Assembly: GCA_021234155.1 (NCBI GenBank)
Contig: JAJEKV010000002.1
Coordinates: forward strand, 22,892,942-22,956,941
Reading direction: 5' to 3'
DNA from: Isoetes taiwanensis
Lineage: Eukaryota; Streptophyta; Lycopodiopsida; Isoetales; Isoetaceae
Length of the DNA stretch: 64,000 nucleotides
Shown here: positions 47,153 to 60,538 of the stretch, in pieces
Layout: each line of letters begins with the position of its first letter
How positions within the stretch are numbered: the stretch's first letter is position 1
The notes under the pieces: generated by a model
What the model was told of the DNA's origin: nothing
What the model saw: only the letters and a program-made list of their open reading frames with translations
Databases searched by the model: none
Position numbers and translations under genes: made by a program

Positions 47153-48389
47153 CTACCTGTTATGACTCCCAAGGCAATTGCTCAAGCATGACCATGATAG
47201 CTAAATCAGCTCTTCATCCATTCATCTGCCTAGTCGTGGACGAAATCCTTCGCCAAAAATGACACCTCCAGCATAAATGAGATCAAATCATGGAGTGCCT
47301 CACCTCCAGTAGAACGATTCTAAAGCAACCCTTGGAAGCCAAGAACGGCCTGTTCCTCTTGTTTATCTGCATTAAGAAACAAACCAACAAATATTAGGCA
47401 TCTTCATGAGTGATAGAGCATTCAATTTAAAACTAAACTTTACAAAACTGCATGTTGATGCTCTTCGCCAGCAGGCAAGTAAAAGTCAGCTATTTTGCGT
47501 TTTAAACATAAAAACATACTGTTTTTCGTGCATATGAGATCAAATAATGATAAGATCGTACCCTCTTCCTAGATGTTGTTGCTGCAAAGATGCCACCAAG
47601 GAGTACGAAATCCACCAGGATATGAGCAGAAATATGTGCACAAAATGGTAGAAGAAAGAAGAGGAAAGAATGATCTGTTGAAAAAACACATGTTGCCGCC
47701 GAAACTGTTTAAGACTCTATACCCAACCGTCATGCAAGTGAGATCCACCGCCCCTCGGGCGTTTCAAAAAATACTATGATCATAACGCAAGAGGGAAGGG
47801 GAAAGATAGCCTGAAAAAGAAGTTTGGCCGGAAGAAGCAGCCCGGGCTTATGATGCCGCTGCTACAAGATTTAACAGGAAGTACCTCTGTCGGAGTAAAA
47901 AGAGCTCGGATTCTGGATTCTTCTTCCTTCTTATTCAATCTTTCTTCCTCTTCTTCTCTGTGGCATACTGTAAGAATGATGCAGCTGCAAAAAAATTTCG
48001 AAAATGGTGAATCCAAAGCTTCTGGTTTCTGCCAAGGGACTCCATCAGGAGGTGTTCTTAGAAGCTGCCAGTTATCCGGTTGGAATATCGGTTGAACCAG
48101 AACGCACCTGACCGCCAGTTTACTGATGATAATGAGTTTTTAGCAGTCACCAGCATATTTTGAGGATATTCCAGCATATACCCAAGATATGCCATAAACC
48201 CCACACAAACGAGGGTTTGCCCCTCTAGGGGCAACCCAAAAACATGGCGTTGTTGGCTGGGTCTTTTTTGTATTTTTGTTTTTCGGAACAATGCCCCTGA
48301 AGCATGGAATATGCTAAAATGTATACGTGTCGTCGTTAAATTTGAAAAGCATCTTGCCAATAAGAATTACATGTGTTAGGTAATATGAG
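47153..48389. other. Intergenic region between CACTA element 2 and duplicated lipase end
   Basis: Short open frames on both strands, none recognised. The part at 48070-48250 is a dispersed repeat also present at 57410-57570 (ends GGGTTTGCCCCTCTAGGGGC). Confidence 0.4.
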
Positions 48390-49986
48390 TTACGAAAGCT
48401 TGTTGCGGCATAGGAGAAAATTACAACTACAATTATGCGGTCTAATGTGGAGAAAGCAAGCAAGTAAACGGAATGCAAGTTACTTCTAATACCTGTTTAG
48501 ATCCGTCGAAACATTTGAACTGGGATGGAGTACGTTATATAGATGCAGCCAACCGGATCATCACGGGACGGATTCTTTCAGGCAAATATTTCGAGCCCAC
48601 TTATCCTCTGTATCAGATTTGCGAGCTTCGATCCGTCTAACCCTAAAAACAAATATACCCATTTTTTAAAAATACTTCCATATACGTATCCATATTGCCT
48701 ATATGGTATGATATTTTTGTATATAGAATTACATTGTAAAGGTGTGGAATAAGTGGTTGTTACCAAAAATCTAATAAAAGGCTACAGAAATTGTCCTGTT
48801 CGATTGCTACAGACATTGTCCATGTGTATATCATGAAATTAAGAGGTGGTGTTGTCTTGTCCAAGAGGTTGGTATCACATAAAAAAAAAAAGAACTGATG
48901 TAATATGTCTCTGTCTCATTCACAAGATCGGTATCATGTGAAGGGAATAAAAACCAGTTGTCATACCTTTACATATGGTAGTCATTCATATCATATAGAC
49001 ATGATCATATATATCTATTTTAAGGTTGGCACTCTATCTATATTGTTGACTCCTGTTGAGTGCCATGCATTATGATGTTCTTTCAAATGTCTTTGAATAC
49101 AACACTCACAATGGGAGTTGCAATCATCACACACAATATGAAATCCCACGCACTCCATATAAAATATTGTGGCAATTTGCACATTAACAGTCTAAATTTA
49201 GACTCGTCCTTTACAATAATGATGATCTCAATCTGTATGCATCACTTAGCGCAAGCAAAATTAGATTTTGCTATTAGCACTCTGAAAAGGCAAAGCTGTG
49301 AAAAGGCAATACAAACCAAATTGATCCATGTTGAACCCTTGCAATAGGTTAGGCTTTTATAGGTGGAGTGAGAGTAGAATTTATGTTATTGCCAATGAAA
49401 GGGCTCAATGTAAGCATTGCGAGTACCAAAATGGAATCTTCAATTAACTACAGACTACAAAGCTTAAGACTGCAAATCATTTAGACCACCTGCTTTGCCA
49501 GCAATTAATTTTTACCTTTTTAGCCTTGCAATACTAGCTTCCAAGTGAAAGCCCATTGTATGTGTTCCCTATTTTAATGTATCTTATGAACCTTAGAGGT
49601 ATACGTTAAGGTTATGATTATGAAGTATAAAATTTAGGCTAACATTTAGAACTAGTTGTAGACCTAATCTTAACGTTAGATGTTGGATGTCCATAGTTTC
49701 CACAAGCTTGTGCAACTAAAGTTTCAACTTGCGACTGAGTTTCAAAGATAAGGCCAATAGGTTGGTTTATAAACCATCTTTGACCTTAGTACTGACTATT
49801 GAGTCTTTCTTAATATTCTATTCGAGCCTCAAAATAAGCTTCTTTATATCATAGATGATTTCTACAAAGGGTTTTGTTCGAGAACTAGTTCAAAGACTAT
49901 CTGTGGTTGGGCATCATGCTTTGAGAACCAGTAGTATGGAGGCATTTAAGCCAATCATATACACAACAATATATGGAATAATTAGA
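48390..49986 (+). repeat. Segmental duplication, copy 2
   Basis: Second copy of 3071-4886. It runs on past the point where copy 1 is interrupted by LINE A, so it shows the empty site. Confidence 0.85.
48392..48640 (+). pseudogene. GDSL lipase last-exon pseudogene
   Basis: A partial copy of the fifth exon of the lipase at 1439-3320; the other four exons are absent. GTC CAA has become GTC TAA (stop), and WDGVHYTD has become WDGVRYID, which replaces the catalytic His by Arg. The original stop codon and 3' UTR are kept. It cannot encode an active enzyme. Confidence 0.9.
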
Positions 49987-50826
49987 CGAGGTGTCAGCCT
50001 CATGCATCATGAATTCCATCCTAATAAACTGGCCATAGACAGGCTTCTCATTCATCACAGTAGTAGTATACTATGTCTCTAAACAAATATGTCGGAGTAG
50101 TTGATCCCATAGGTACATTGTCAAACTATGTGAATGATATAGAAAGCAAAAGGGTCTAAAGAGTCATAGAAAGCATGGCAAAGCGAGGAAGAATACTGGT
50201 GATGCCTATGATGAAAAACCATCATCACGAACTGCCATGGACTTCGAATCGTCTCAAAGAACCTGCAAATAAAATAAGCAATGATCACAGACTGATCCAG
50301 AGTTTGTTTTGAGATAGCCTCTTGGAGCCTACAATTGAATTAGGCTCAACATTAGCAATATTTGTTGGTCCAATCAATCTCCTTAAAAGGTAGATTTACA
50401 ATCGAACTCAAATTTTATCCTATTTATTTGTTGCACGGTCAAATAAAATCGGCAAATGGGTCCTATGATAAAACCTTAACTGCCATACCCAAGGCCACGA
50501 GTTCAACGTCTCATTGTGAAAGTGGCCATGCATTGTTGTAAAGTTGGTGGAAGAAGGATCCACTTCAGCCAATATATAGTGGCGGTGGTAGGACTCATCT
50601 GGGTGTCTTGTGAAGTATCCAATAAACTATGTGAGGCCATTTTGGTATCTTGTAATTTGCCACATAAGCTACGACAATATATTTCTTTCTCTTATATGTC
50701 ACAATGTTGATCACTTGCAATATCACAAAAAATGGCTTTTCACATAAAACGTATATTTATACGACCATCTTATTATGGTTTCTATGTGAGTTTTTTGATG
50801 TATTTGTGTTAGGGTATGCTAGACAT
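49987..50826. other. Intergenic region
   Basis: No gene recognised; short frames only. Confidence 0.4.
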
Positions 50827-51181
50827 TTTTTTTTTTTTTTTTGAAGAACTGTGTCAGCAATATATTAAAAGAATGGCAATGTTACAAAGCAAGTGAGGAG
50901 GAAGGAGAACTGCCCCAAAGAGACAGCGATACCTCGACACTCCACAACAAACTCACAGAAAAACTGCAACTCTACTGCTGTACAAACCGACCATCACCAT
51001 CTACAACATCCAAGAAGTCCTGCCAAATGGCAAACTTTCGCTCTACTAATCCCCGGAACACCAGAAAGCTTTGAAATAGCTTGTACCTGAGTCGAGAAAT
51101 CAGAGAGGCTGCAGGCTGTTGAATCCCCTGAAAGATCCACAATCGCCAGACATATTTATAGAGCATGAAATATGTTTGCAT
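50827..51181 (-). mobile_element. 3' fragment of a poly(A)-type LINE (L1-like)
   Basis: A run of about 17 T at 50827-50844 is the poly(A) tail of a minus-strand insertion. The upstream minus-strand frame (WRLWIFQGIQQ, KFAIWQDFLD) resembles the poorly conserved C-terminal part of plant L1 ORF2. Only the 3' end is present. Confidence 0.5.
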
Positions 51182-52521
51182 TAATCACAATGAGCATCCC
51201 TAATGGTTTTGCCTATGTATGTATTATTTTTTCGTATTCATAACAAAATACCATGTTATTTTTGCATTCAGATATTGAATGTTCTCATATTAGAATTCGT
51301 TTACCTCTTGGTCCGAAAGTCCACTGCATCAGGCTTCGGCATGCTCCTTCATCAACTACATGCCAATTAGTATTCTTTGGCAATTATGCCGCTTGGAAAT
51401 GGCAATTGCATAGGTGGATTACTTCTTATGTTATATGCAGACCAATTTTCAGTATTCTTTGGAGATTGTGTACCTACCGGTTTCTTGGGTTGTGTTATTG
51501 TAAGAAAAGCTCCCGCTTAGTCTTGCCATAAAGCTTCCAGTTAAGTAATCCAGACTGGTCTCCGAAGGCAAAAAAAAGTATGCATGCTAGATATTCGTTT
51601 TATTATTTGGGGGCAAAGCACTCTCCATAGTTTTTTTCCCATGATTGGTAGTTATCTGTGATTCTTAAGGAAACAAGGTGCTACGCACATAGGGTTGCCC
51701 TCCAGTTTCTTGAGGGTGAAGTGGCCTAAATCTAGCTGTGAAGTCATGTTTTCACAATCTATATTTGAATTAAAGTAGATCCCTACCATGTTTTTACAAT
51801 CAGTTTGTACAACAATCTTCAATATCTATGAGAAGAAGGAAGGTCCCTCTAATTACTGCTAGGATACAATGGTAAACCTAACTTGTCAAATTTGACTAGG
51901 AATATTAATGGGTCGCTGGACTAAAGTTACAGGAGGATGATATTGTTGGAACTCTCAGAAACCAATTTATCTATCGGAAAAGCATATCAATAAAAAAGAG
52001 CCCCCACACAAAAAAGTCTTCAAAACCATAAGATAAGCCACATGTCCATCCAAGAACCAAAAATCATATGCTATTGGAATTGCCAAAGTGCATGATCTAG
52101 CCAACTTATGAATACATATTTAAGAAGAGAAAAGAATTTACAAATCTCACTAAAACACAAAGCTAAAAACATTAGATGGCATAAATTAAAAGAAAATGGC
52201 ATCAAAGAAAATTTGAAATGATATAGTAACTCCTGTTTGACGATTCCTTAACTATGACTTCATGCTGGCTTTATCGAAAAGCCTATGCCATGTAAGACAA
52301 AAAAGTATGCAGCTCTTAGTTTGTGATGAAAACCTATGCAAAAGATGACTTCAGAATTTAAGAACTCCCCACCATAGAAACAAGGTTTCTTGAAACAAGT
52401 ATTGATATCTTTATACAAGTTTTTGTAATATGAGTGAGTGTAAAATGAGGGTATGAAGATTTTTCTCACCCTTGACTTATGCTGGGGGCATAAGTTAGGG
52501 CATGTGAGAGAAAGGGCTATG
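51182..52521. other. Intergenic region with a decayed copy of the 36.4-kb frame's 3' end
   Basis: About 51673-51780 matches the end of the 36450-36656 frame and its flank. No intact gene; the 106-codon minus-strand frame at 52260-52580 has no motif. Confidence 0.4.
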
Positions 52522-52800
52522 CTTACACTAATCTCATATTTGACATGCATCAAAAGCTTCTGCTTGTAAAAGAATACCAAAAATTGTGTTTTAAAGCCAA
52601 GTTTTCAACATACTTATGCTTACGCTAATGTTATATTTCATATGCATTGAATCTTGTGCTTAGAAAAGAACACCAAAAATTGCATCGTGAAGCCAAGTTT
52701 GCAATATATTTATGCTTATGCTAATTTCTTATTTCACATGCCTTGAAAGTTTTGTGCTTATAAAAGAATACCAAAATTGTATTGTAATGCCAAGTTCATG
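52522..52800. repeat. Tandem repeat, three units of about 95 bp
   Basis: Units near 52522, 52616 and 52711 share ATGCTTA...CTAAT, AAAAGAATACCAAAAATTG and AAGCCAAGTTT. They differ by several substitutions, so the array is old. Confidence 0.8.
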
Positions 52801-55800
52801 ACTGTCATAAACTGATTTCAAGAACTTATTATTACAAATCCTAAACAGAGATTTAAATTGCACCATGTTTGTCGTGCCAATGTTAAACATTGCAATATCT
52901 TGACAAATGCTAAAGTTACACCACTTATGCGATCATGAATGCAAGGAAATAATGCATTTGATCTTGGATGCACTATGAGTATTGTACTACGAGGGAGAAA
53001 GTCAACTTGGTATTTTGTAATCAATTTTTTTGGAATCTCCCTAGATCCACTTTGATTCTCTCAAAACGGTGGACATTTGCTGCCATTTTCAACACACATC
53101 AGATTTTAAGGCGCGGGTTAAAGGTTTGTTTTCAACCATTGCAACAGAAAATAATGAAATCGTGAAGACACTCACTCGCTCAGTAGCAAATATCCCGCTC
53201 TATCTGAAGCTCGAGAAGAGCATTCCATCAAAAAGAAATACATGAGCTTTCTTAAGTTAAGCTTATCTTGAAGCCCAAAATTGTGATCCCCGAAGCTTTG
53301 AAACGTAATAAGGGCATGATTCACATGGATGCATATATCGTGCATGCATCGGATGGCTAATATTCATATGACACAAATAGGTATGGCCCAACAACCTCGT
53401 TCGCTTTTCGTAACATAAGGATTATTCATATTACTTGTCTTCATAACACCGCAACACTTGGTTCTTAGCAGGCCCAAGAATATATTGCCCAAGAATATAT
53501 TGCCTAAAATTCTAGTTTAACAAAGTGCGTTAATACTTTTATGATGTTGGTTCAGAATCTTTACCGTTCTTTGTAGCATATAAGCTAGCATGACGATCAG
53601 TTCTGGTCATCTTCGAGGAGAAAGGGACCCGCAAAGTAAATCCTAATTTTACTTTCTTCTTAGAACGACGTTAAAATTCATGCTTGGAAAATACCTTTGA
53701 ATTGCTGTTCGGGATAAGAAAAGCCCGATCGTAGTGCCACCGTATGTTGCCGTAAACAAATATAACCTGCAGACATTCACTAACATGCATGTTCTATAGG
53801 CCGATGAATCGCGAACTATTTATGACACTACAATCTGCATAAATTGGTGACGATCTTAGCACAAATTCCCGTTGCTTGCAAGCACAAACCCAAGCTAAGA
53901 TTCCTTTCTCCTGGAAGTGCAAACTCAATCTTAGGTCCACTATTTTTCCGTAGAAGGCCCAATCCTTGCTTGCTTCAGCGGATTCTCCAGACTCACTGCA
54001 GATGATGAAGTATCAATCTGCATACTCATATTGATGAGTATGGATACTTATATAGTTCCGAGAGACTGAAATTGGCTTCTAGAAATTCAAGCCACAGTTG
54101 GAAATGGCAGGCCGTTCATGCCCATGTGAGATACAAATACTTAATCCATAGGGCAGTATCAATCTGCGTAAAAAATAGCACAATTTGTAAAACAAAGTGA
54201 CAATACCTTTTATATGCAAAGTGTCCAAAAGGCGTCAAGGTCAAGAAAAAAGGTTGTTCAAAGCAGCTACATCAAAATATTTCGAACTTGAGCAACAAAA
54301 GGAATCGAGGAAAGGAAATTCCATAGCTACAAAATGAGCCAAGTGCTCGAGGGAACAAAACCGACTTTCCCAAAGCAAATCTGTTCCAGATTACCATAGC
54401 TCCGCCAGAGAAAACTGGATTTGCACTTCCAAAAAATACGAGATTGCACCGGTCCATAGTCCCCCTGTTTCATAGACAATTTACGCAAATAATCAAAAAA
54501 GCGGCCTACGATAATTCCACCAATGAAGCCACCGACAACAGACATTAGGCTGCATTGAGCATTCTCCAATCCCTTCAATGGAGAACGTCGGCATGCAAAC
54601 TACTTCTTTCCCAAGCGGATGTCAATCTAATGCCTTGCTAAAACTATCAAGCTTCCAATGCACAAGTATGCTCGGCCTAATTGGTCACATACAACCTACA
54701 TATTAAGTCCTGAATATGGAGATAGCCTATTTCAAGCATGGTTCTCAACAAATAAAGCCATATATTATCCAAACCTTTAAAACTTGCCACCTTCATCTTA
54801 TCCAAACCGCCACGTCACTTATTTAAGAAGTACAACCGCATCTAAATTCTTGAGCAAAAATTGCTCTACCCGGTTAAGGAAAAGGATCTCTGAAGCTGCA
54901 TAAGGCAGTGGTCCATTAGGAGGCTTCGCAAGAGTTAATCGGGGGCTGTAAATAGGCAGCAAGTTGCATGCAGACAATTGAAGCCCATAAGGCAGATCCT
55001 CGCAACATTATGCTCGCATGAGTTTGATTGTAACTTGAAGCTACTGATTGAAGCCCCGCCCTTGCCGGAGTTTAAAGTTGAACGAGAGATCAAGTTTAAA
55101 GTTTAGAGCTAACAAAACCGACCAAAAGTAAACTAGGTTATCAATATGAGAAACTATTGCACATTAATATTTTATGCTCCCTACTATCGATGAGGCAGTC
55201 CGTGTCTATATTCCACTCCATCTATGGCTTTTTTCTATCTTCACAATTAGAAAGTTAATTGGGACAATCATTTTGAGTGCCTACTCATGGTGAGACGGTA
55301 CTCTTATAACATCTCTTGAACCTCCCGACTCGCCATTGCCGAGAGAAGCCCTTGCCTCGAATAAGTGGAAAATGCGTTGAGCAAAGTCGCATGAAGAAAA
55401 CGGGCCTCAGCAGAGAAGCTCAAGCATTGCAACACCCCAGCCTGCATGCAATTACAAAACCTTCGCTTCTTGCAAGAAACAAAACCGAACAAACTACAAA
55501 ACCTCGGTTTACCTTACACCGCAAGCCCAGCCCGCCATTCCCGAAAGATAAACCCCGATGTGGAAGACTTAAGTTTTAAAACCGAGTGAAAATGTTTGCT
55601 CACAACCAATCGGCAATACCACTTTGCATCACCAAAATATATGCATGCAAGTGCCTTGAAAGCTTGAGATGCTCCTTTCCTGCATAGTTTGGGGAAATTA
55701 ACGTGTATTGATCTCTCGTGGAACACGTCTGTGGATCTGCGAAACCGCACTATCTTTTTCACCATATTGGCTATACTCTTTATCCCCGCAGTTTGGGGTG

Positions 55801-56779
55801 AAGTCAAGCGTGTATCATAGCAAATGAAGAAATTAACACAATGCCCGATGAGAAAAGAAAGTTCATCTGGCAGTCTCTAAAGCACAGAAGCTTGTAAGAG
55901 TCCCCAAGAATTCATCTATTTTAATAATGCCCAAGGTCCTACTCGGATGCACAAACTTAATTTCAACCGGAGAATGGCAAAAAAGAAAATTGATTCTTAT
56001 ACCTTGAATGTAGTATTCCATCCCCATACTTTGAATCGTAAAGAGATACTGCAGATGCACCACTACTTTATAGCCCTCTATTAATGCCTTTGAACCGCAA
56101 GATCAAGATAGAAATGTGGTAGAGGGAGCAAAACAATCATTGATGCATAGTCACATAGTCGAGTGTGCACTATTACCATCGTAATTGCATAACCGTAATT
56201 TACTAAGTCTCCGTGGTAAATACGCCAAGAGAATTGTCATGCCACATCGATAACACCGACAGCTAACCAGATGATGGCAAGACATTTTCAAATCCATAAA
56301 CTAATATCGATCATTTTGCAATATTTACAATATTAGTCCGTCAATTCTATGAGAATCACTCAAAAATCCTAGAAAAAGAGTATGAAGAAGGAAACATACC
56401 GCTAAAAGAAAATGCCACGAGTGCGGATGGTATTAAGCGGCCTGGATGGCTAATGTCCACATGCAAAGTGAACTTGCTTCATCATTGGCTGAAACATGAA
56501 CATAGTGAACCCGATGATTCCACTTCAGGGCCCTTATGCTAGGATCTCCACATCCGTAATAGTGTGTAGTCTCTGTTATTAGGCCCGCAAAAACTATAAA
56601 CATTGTTTGGAGAAAGATCCATTGCATTCATGTTGTATTAATCTAAAACAATTGTTCAAATGTGAGTGCATACAAATATACCTGTCTCGTAATCTTCACA
56701 TGGCGAATAATAACTCGAGTTATAATTGTTAGGACATTCATATGGATATAATCGACTATACAATGGAGGACTCCTTTGT
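52801..56779. other. Region with possible minus-strand exon relics, no intact gene
   Basis: Several minus-strand segments look like exons with plausible borders: 53755-53690 (after CTGCAG), around 54000-53880 (SGESAEASKDWAFYG) and 54578-54330 (VVGGFIGGIIVGRFF, possibly membrane). SIHVNFPK near 55690 faintly recalls the heme-binding region of NADPH oxidases. They may belong to the RBOH relic to the right, but the link is weak. Confidence 0.25.
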
Positions 56780-57240
56780 GGCTATCCATAAGACACAATA
56801 CTCCTCGGCTTGGGATCTAGCGGAGCTGTATTTGAGAATCTCCCGCAATAGCAAACCGAGTTCCCAATGGTAAGACAATCACGCCAAAGAACAAACCCAT
56901 TGATATCTTGACAAACCCAACAAGACATTTGCATGTTTACTACTCGAACTTCACACCAAGAATTAACTGGTCAAACGAAGTAACAAACCAATGCAAAGTA
57001 CAAAATCTTCACGTTTAAGGAGTCCATTAACAGACAATTTAGAAATCGATCAAGAACGGCTTGCCACTGGCCTTTTGGTCTGCAGTTTTGCCGATGAATC
57101 GAAGACCTTGCAGTGCATGCTCTGCGCTAGATTTAGTCCTCACAAATCTTGAAGTCCTGCTTGCCCACGACCGATTGCTACCACCATATGAAGACAGGTA
57201 ACACCGCGATTTGGATAATCCAACGTATCTTCTGCACACT
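56780..57240 (-). pseudogene. Respiratory burst oxidase (NADPH oxidase, RBOH) N-terminal relic
   Basis: The minus strand at 57240-57030 encodes RTSRFVRTKSSAEHALQGLR followed by FIGKTADQ, then after a frameshift WQAVLDRFL and GLLKREDF, ending at CIG near 56985. These match the cytosolic N-terminus of plant RBOH proteins just before the EF-hands. A further piece near 56830-56780 reads QAEEY, as in the RBOH EF-hand region. Stops and shifts separate the pieces. No convincing FAD/NADPH-binding part is found, so this is a decayed or partial copy. Confidence 0.6.
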
Positions 57241-57739
57241 CCTCACATGACTGCATCACAGCTATATCTCCATTCCAAAGCTTTGCTTTTTAACCTCTTC
57301 GGATGGAACAATTTCTATCATCTAAGCTCCAGACTCCACAACATTTGCAAAACGGCATAGGAGTAGTCTGTTATCAAGCACGATTCATGCCCTGCCCTGT
57401 CCGTTACCCGGTTGCAACATCCTCCATTCAGAACGCACGAGACCGCCAATTTACAGGGAGCAAGGGGTTTTTAGCAGTCAGCAGTATATCCTAGGTATAT
57501 TCTAGCATATACCTAGGATATGCTACAAACCCACATAAACAAGGGTTTGCCCCCCTAGGGGCAACCCAAAAATCTCCTTCATTCAATTTCGGCTCTGCCC
57601 CTACATCTTGTTTGAAATATCTTGCATAATAGACAATTGTAATTTATTTATAGATCGAGAGTTAGGCAACAACTAAGGTAGGGGTGAGATATAGGACATA
57701 GGATTAAAGCCTGGGCCTCAGGGCCATCGCCATTGTGGA
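57241..57739. other. Spacer with dispersed repeat
   Basis: 57410-57570 is related to 48070-48250 (shared CAGAACGCAC, GGTTTTTAGCAGTCA, CATATAC and GGGTTTGCCCC blocks). No gene. Confidence 0.5.
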
Positions 57740-60200
57740 AGGGAACAACGTATGGATAAAGTGGCACATGGTTTGAATATGAGTGGCAGGACAATACGAC
57801 TGGAAACAGAGCTGGCAGAGGAATGGATGTCATTTTTTAAAAGTTTGACAAAGCCAATGCAGATAGAAATGACTGGGTTGATCAGGACCATATTTAAAGG
57901 CAAGGAAGATGAAAGGGACAGTCTAAAACAGAGGTTTTTCACGGTGGGAGATTGGCTGATTTCAATGGCAAACAACTCAAGTATGAAAACTCGACTTCAA
58001 GGAGGAATGTCCCAAATACAGATGCAGTCACAACTGGCGCAACCAATGCTGAATTAGATAAACCATGATCAGAGACAAATGCTAAAGCAAGTAGAGAATA
58101 GAATTAAACCAGAATTCAAAGGTATACCTATTCTGGCTCACTCTTTCATCCCCTCTAGACTTAAAGATTTGGAAAATAAAGCTGTTATAGGTTGTATAAG
58201 ACATTAAGGGGTTAAGCTCAGCCACCGCAAAAATGAACTCTTGAGAATGGACAAACAGGTGGACATTGTTGGAATGTACTGGTTGGATTTCCCGTTTTTT
58301 GTGGTAGAATGTGGAACCACAAATTCAGTCAATTTTTTATTGAAACAGGGCACTATTCATAGGGCCAACTCCCAGTTTTTTTTTCCAGAAATGTAATCTT
58401 AGATTTGACCCGCAAAATCTAGCCAATTGGACATTCTCAAACCCATTCCAAAATTCATAGAATACAAGGACTACTTTGGTAACACTAAAAAACTTTTTCT
58501 AAACTAGCATGGCCTACCCCTTCCTTGTAATATATGTGGGTTGATGCTTCATGGCGAAGGTGTCTGTAAAGGAAGATGGATGAAGACCCCTCTCGCTGGT
58601 CCAATATTGCAACAGGAAATAGATATGGCCCAGGAAGCTCAAGAAGCTCCTATCCGGAAACCCAGGAATAAAGATAAGTTTGATGTCTGGACCCCAGTCA
58701 GCAAATCCAAGACGAAGAATATCAATGGGAGTTCCCGTAGGAAGGCAAAGAAACAAAGAGCTAAAGCTCAGCACCTGGAGATTGAAGATGCTATAACCGG
58801 CAGACAAAAAAAATAAAAAAAGAAATGGAAAAAAAAGGTTCAGGATGAAAGCTAGTAAACCAATTCAAAGTGCTTGTAAGCTCTCACGGCCAGGAAGTGG
58901 ATCTGCAATCCATGGTTCCTATAAGCCCATGTGGCCAAGTCAATAATCAACCCTAGATACTTATAGCTCCACAAGGCCAGGGAATTGAGCTGCAACACCA
59001 GACCAAGAGACTTTAAGTCCTAGTAACCAAGAAATGGGGAAGATTATAAATAAGGGAAAAGATTTAGTTTATGAAAGTGGAAGAAGAAGCTAGATACTCT
59101 ACTCATAAAAATAGTAAATATCTAGATCTGGAGGGCCCTTGTTCCTACTGTAGGGATAGGGGATAGAAGGGTGTTCAAAGAAATAATGAGGAGCGTTACG
59201 ATGCTCTCAGGTACTGCAGGGCTTGAGGAAAAATGGATGATTGGGGATGAAGATGGTTACAAGGTCAGGAAAATATATAGTATGCTGATGCCGCCACCTC
59301 CACTTAAAGCAGCTGAAATATTGAGTTTAAATCAAGCAGACACCAGAAGATTATTAACTAAGTCATGGACTTTTTTGTGTTCAAGAAAGTTACAGTTTTT
59401 TTGCTAAAGCAGTCTACAGGACGACTTGTGTAGTATGACCTGATTACTGAACAGAGACATAGGGCACCATGATCTTTGCCCATTAGGTTGTGGTGCCTCA
59501 GAGACACTGGATCATCTCTTCTTCTGTCCTAAAATAAGCGACTTCTGGAGATGGCTCAGTCCAATTATTGGGTTGGACATATATCAACTATCATGGCCAA
59601 AAATATTAGTCAGCTTAGGGGAAGATATCATCCATCTAACACTTACCAACGTGTCTCTTTGGTGTACATGGAAACACCGATGTAAAATAGCTCTTGGTGG
59701 CTTAGTTACATTAGTAGACAGAATAAAAATTAGTTCAACCATGAGGTGGCCCTCATGACCCTGGCTCATCACCGTAAGTTTGGAGGCAACTACAACAAAG
59801 AGCTGGACAGGATTGGAAGTTTGGTAGCATTCTACTCGTTCTTCAGATGTCATTGGGACTCTCATGATGGATAAGTGGTATCATCCAACTCAGCAGAGGC
59901 AGACCCATTTTGAGTTTAAATTACCTTGCCAAGGGGATATTTTTACGGCCACCTTTCTTGGAAAGTGGCCAAAAGAACTAGGTAGTATCGGCCCTGGGAG
60001 AAGATGGGAGGTACCTTATAGTAACCTAGCGTTAGAGAAGACTGGAACTTGGAACTGCTGCCACGGAGTACAAGACTGGACTTGAGGAGTAACCCCATTT
60101 AGTGACAATTCTTTCTATCTATCCATAAAGGGGACATTCATTGTATAATTTGTTTATATTAATATACATCCTTACCCTAAAAAAAAGGGAGAAAAAAATT
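57740..60200 (+). mobile_element. L1-type LINE, internally deleted and decayed
   Basis: ORF1 remnants: 57752-58057 (GRTIRLETELAEEWMSFF), a DUF4283-like stretch at 58150-58480 (MYWLDFPFFVVECGTTNSVN) and a CCHC knuckle CNICGLMLHGEGVC at about 58530-58570. After a Lys-rich tail the sequence jumps to the ORF2 C-terminus. That region (59171-59750) has the zf-RVT pattern CGASETLDHLFFCPKISDFW near 59490-59540. Endonuclease and reverse transcriptase are deleted. An A-rich tail lies at 60176-60200. Confidence 0.75.
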
Positions 60201-60538
60201 TAAGCGCGTAAGAACACAAGAAGAAAGAGCATATTTTATGAAAGCTACTGCGATGAACAGCTAAAGGAAATAGAGAATTAAACACGTAATATATGAGAAA
60301 ATTACCTAGAATGTCTGAGCACACATTTTCTAGTTTGTGCAGAGATAAATTCTATGTTTTGCAAAAAGAGTCCACATGCCAAAACCATTCATCGATTAAA
60401 ACCATGAAGGAAACTTCCTCAAGCAAATGGGAGGAACAAATGGGAACAAAGGCTGTTGGAAAACAAGAGCTTATTTTCCAGTGGTCTATAATTTTCCAGC
60501 ACAAATTAGCAGATCTAATGGTCACAATTAATTTTAGC
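60201..60538. other. Spacer
   Basis: No gene recognised; overlapping frames on both strands lack motifs. Confidence 0.4.

Noticed and set aside
54272-54578. Membrane transporter gene on the minus strand
   Set aside because: One hydrophobic GG-rich segment is not enough, and competing frames are also open; kept only as a possible relic.
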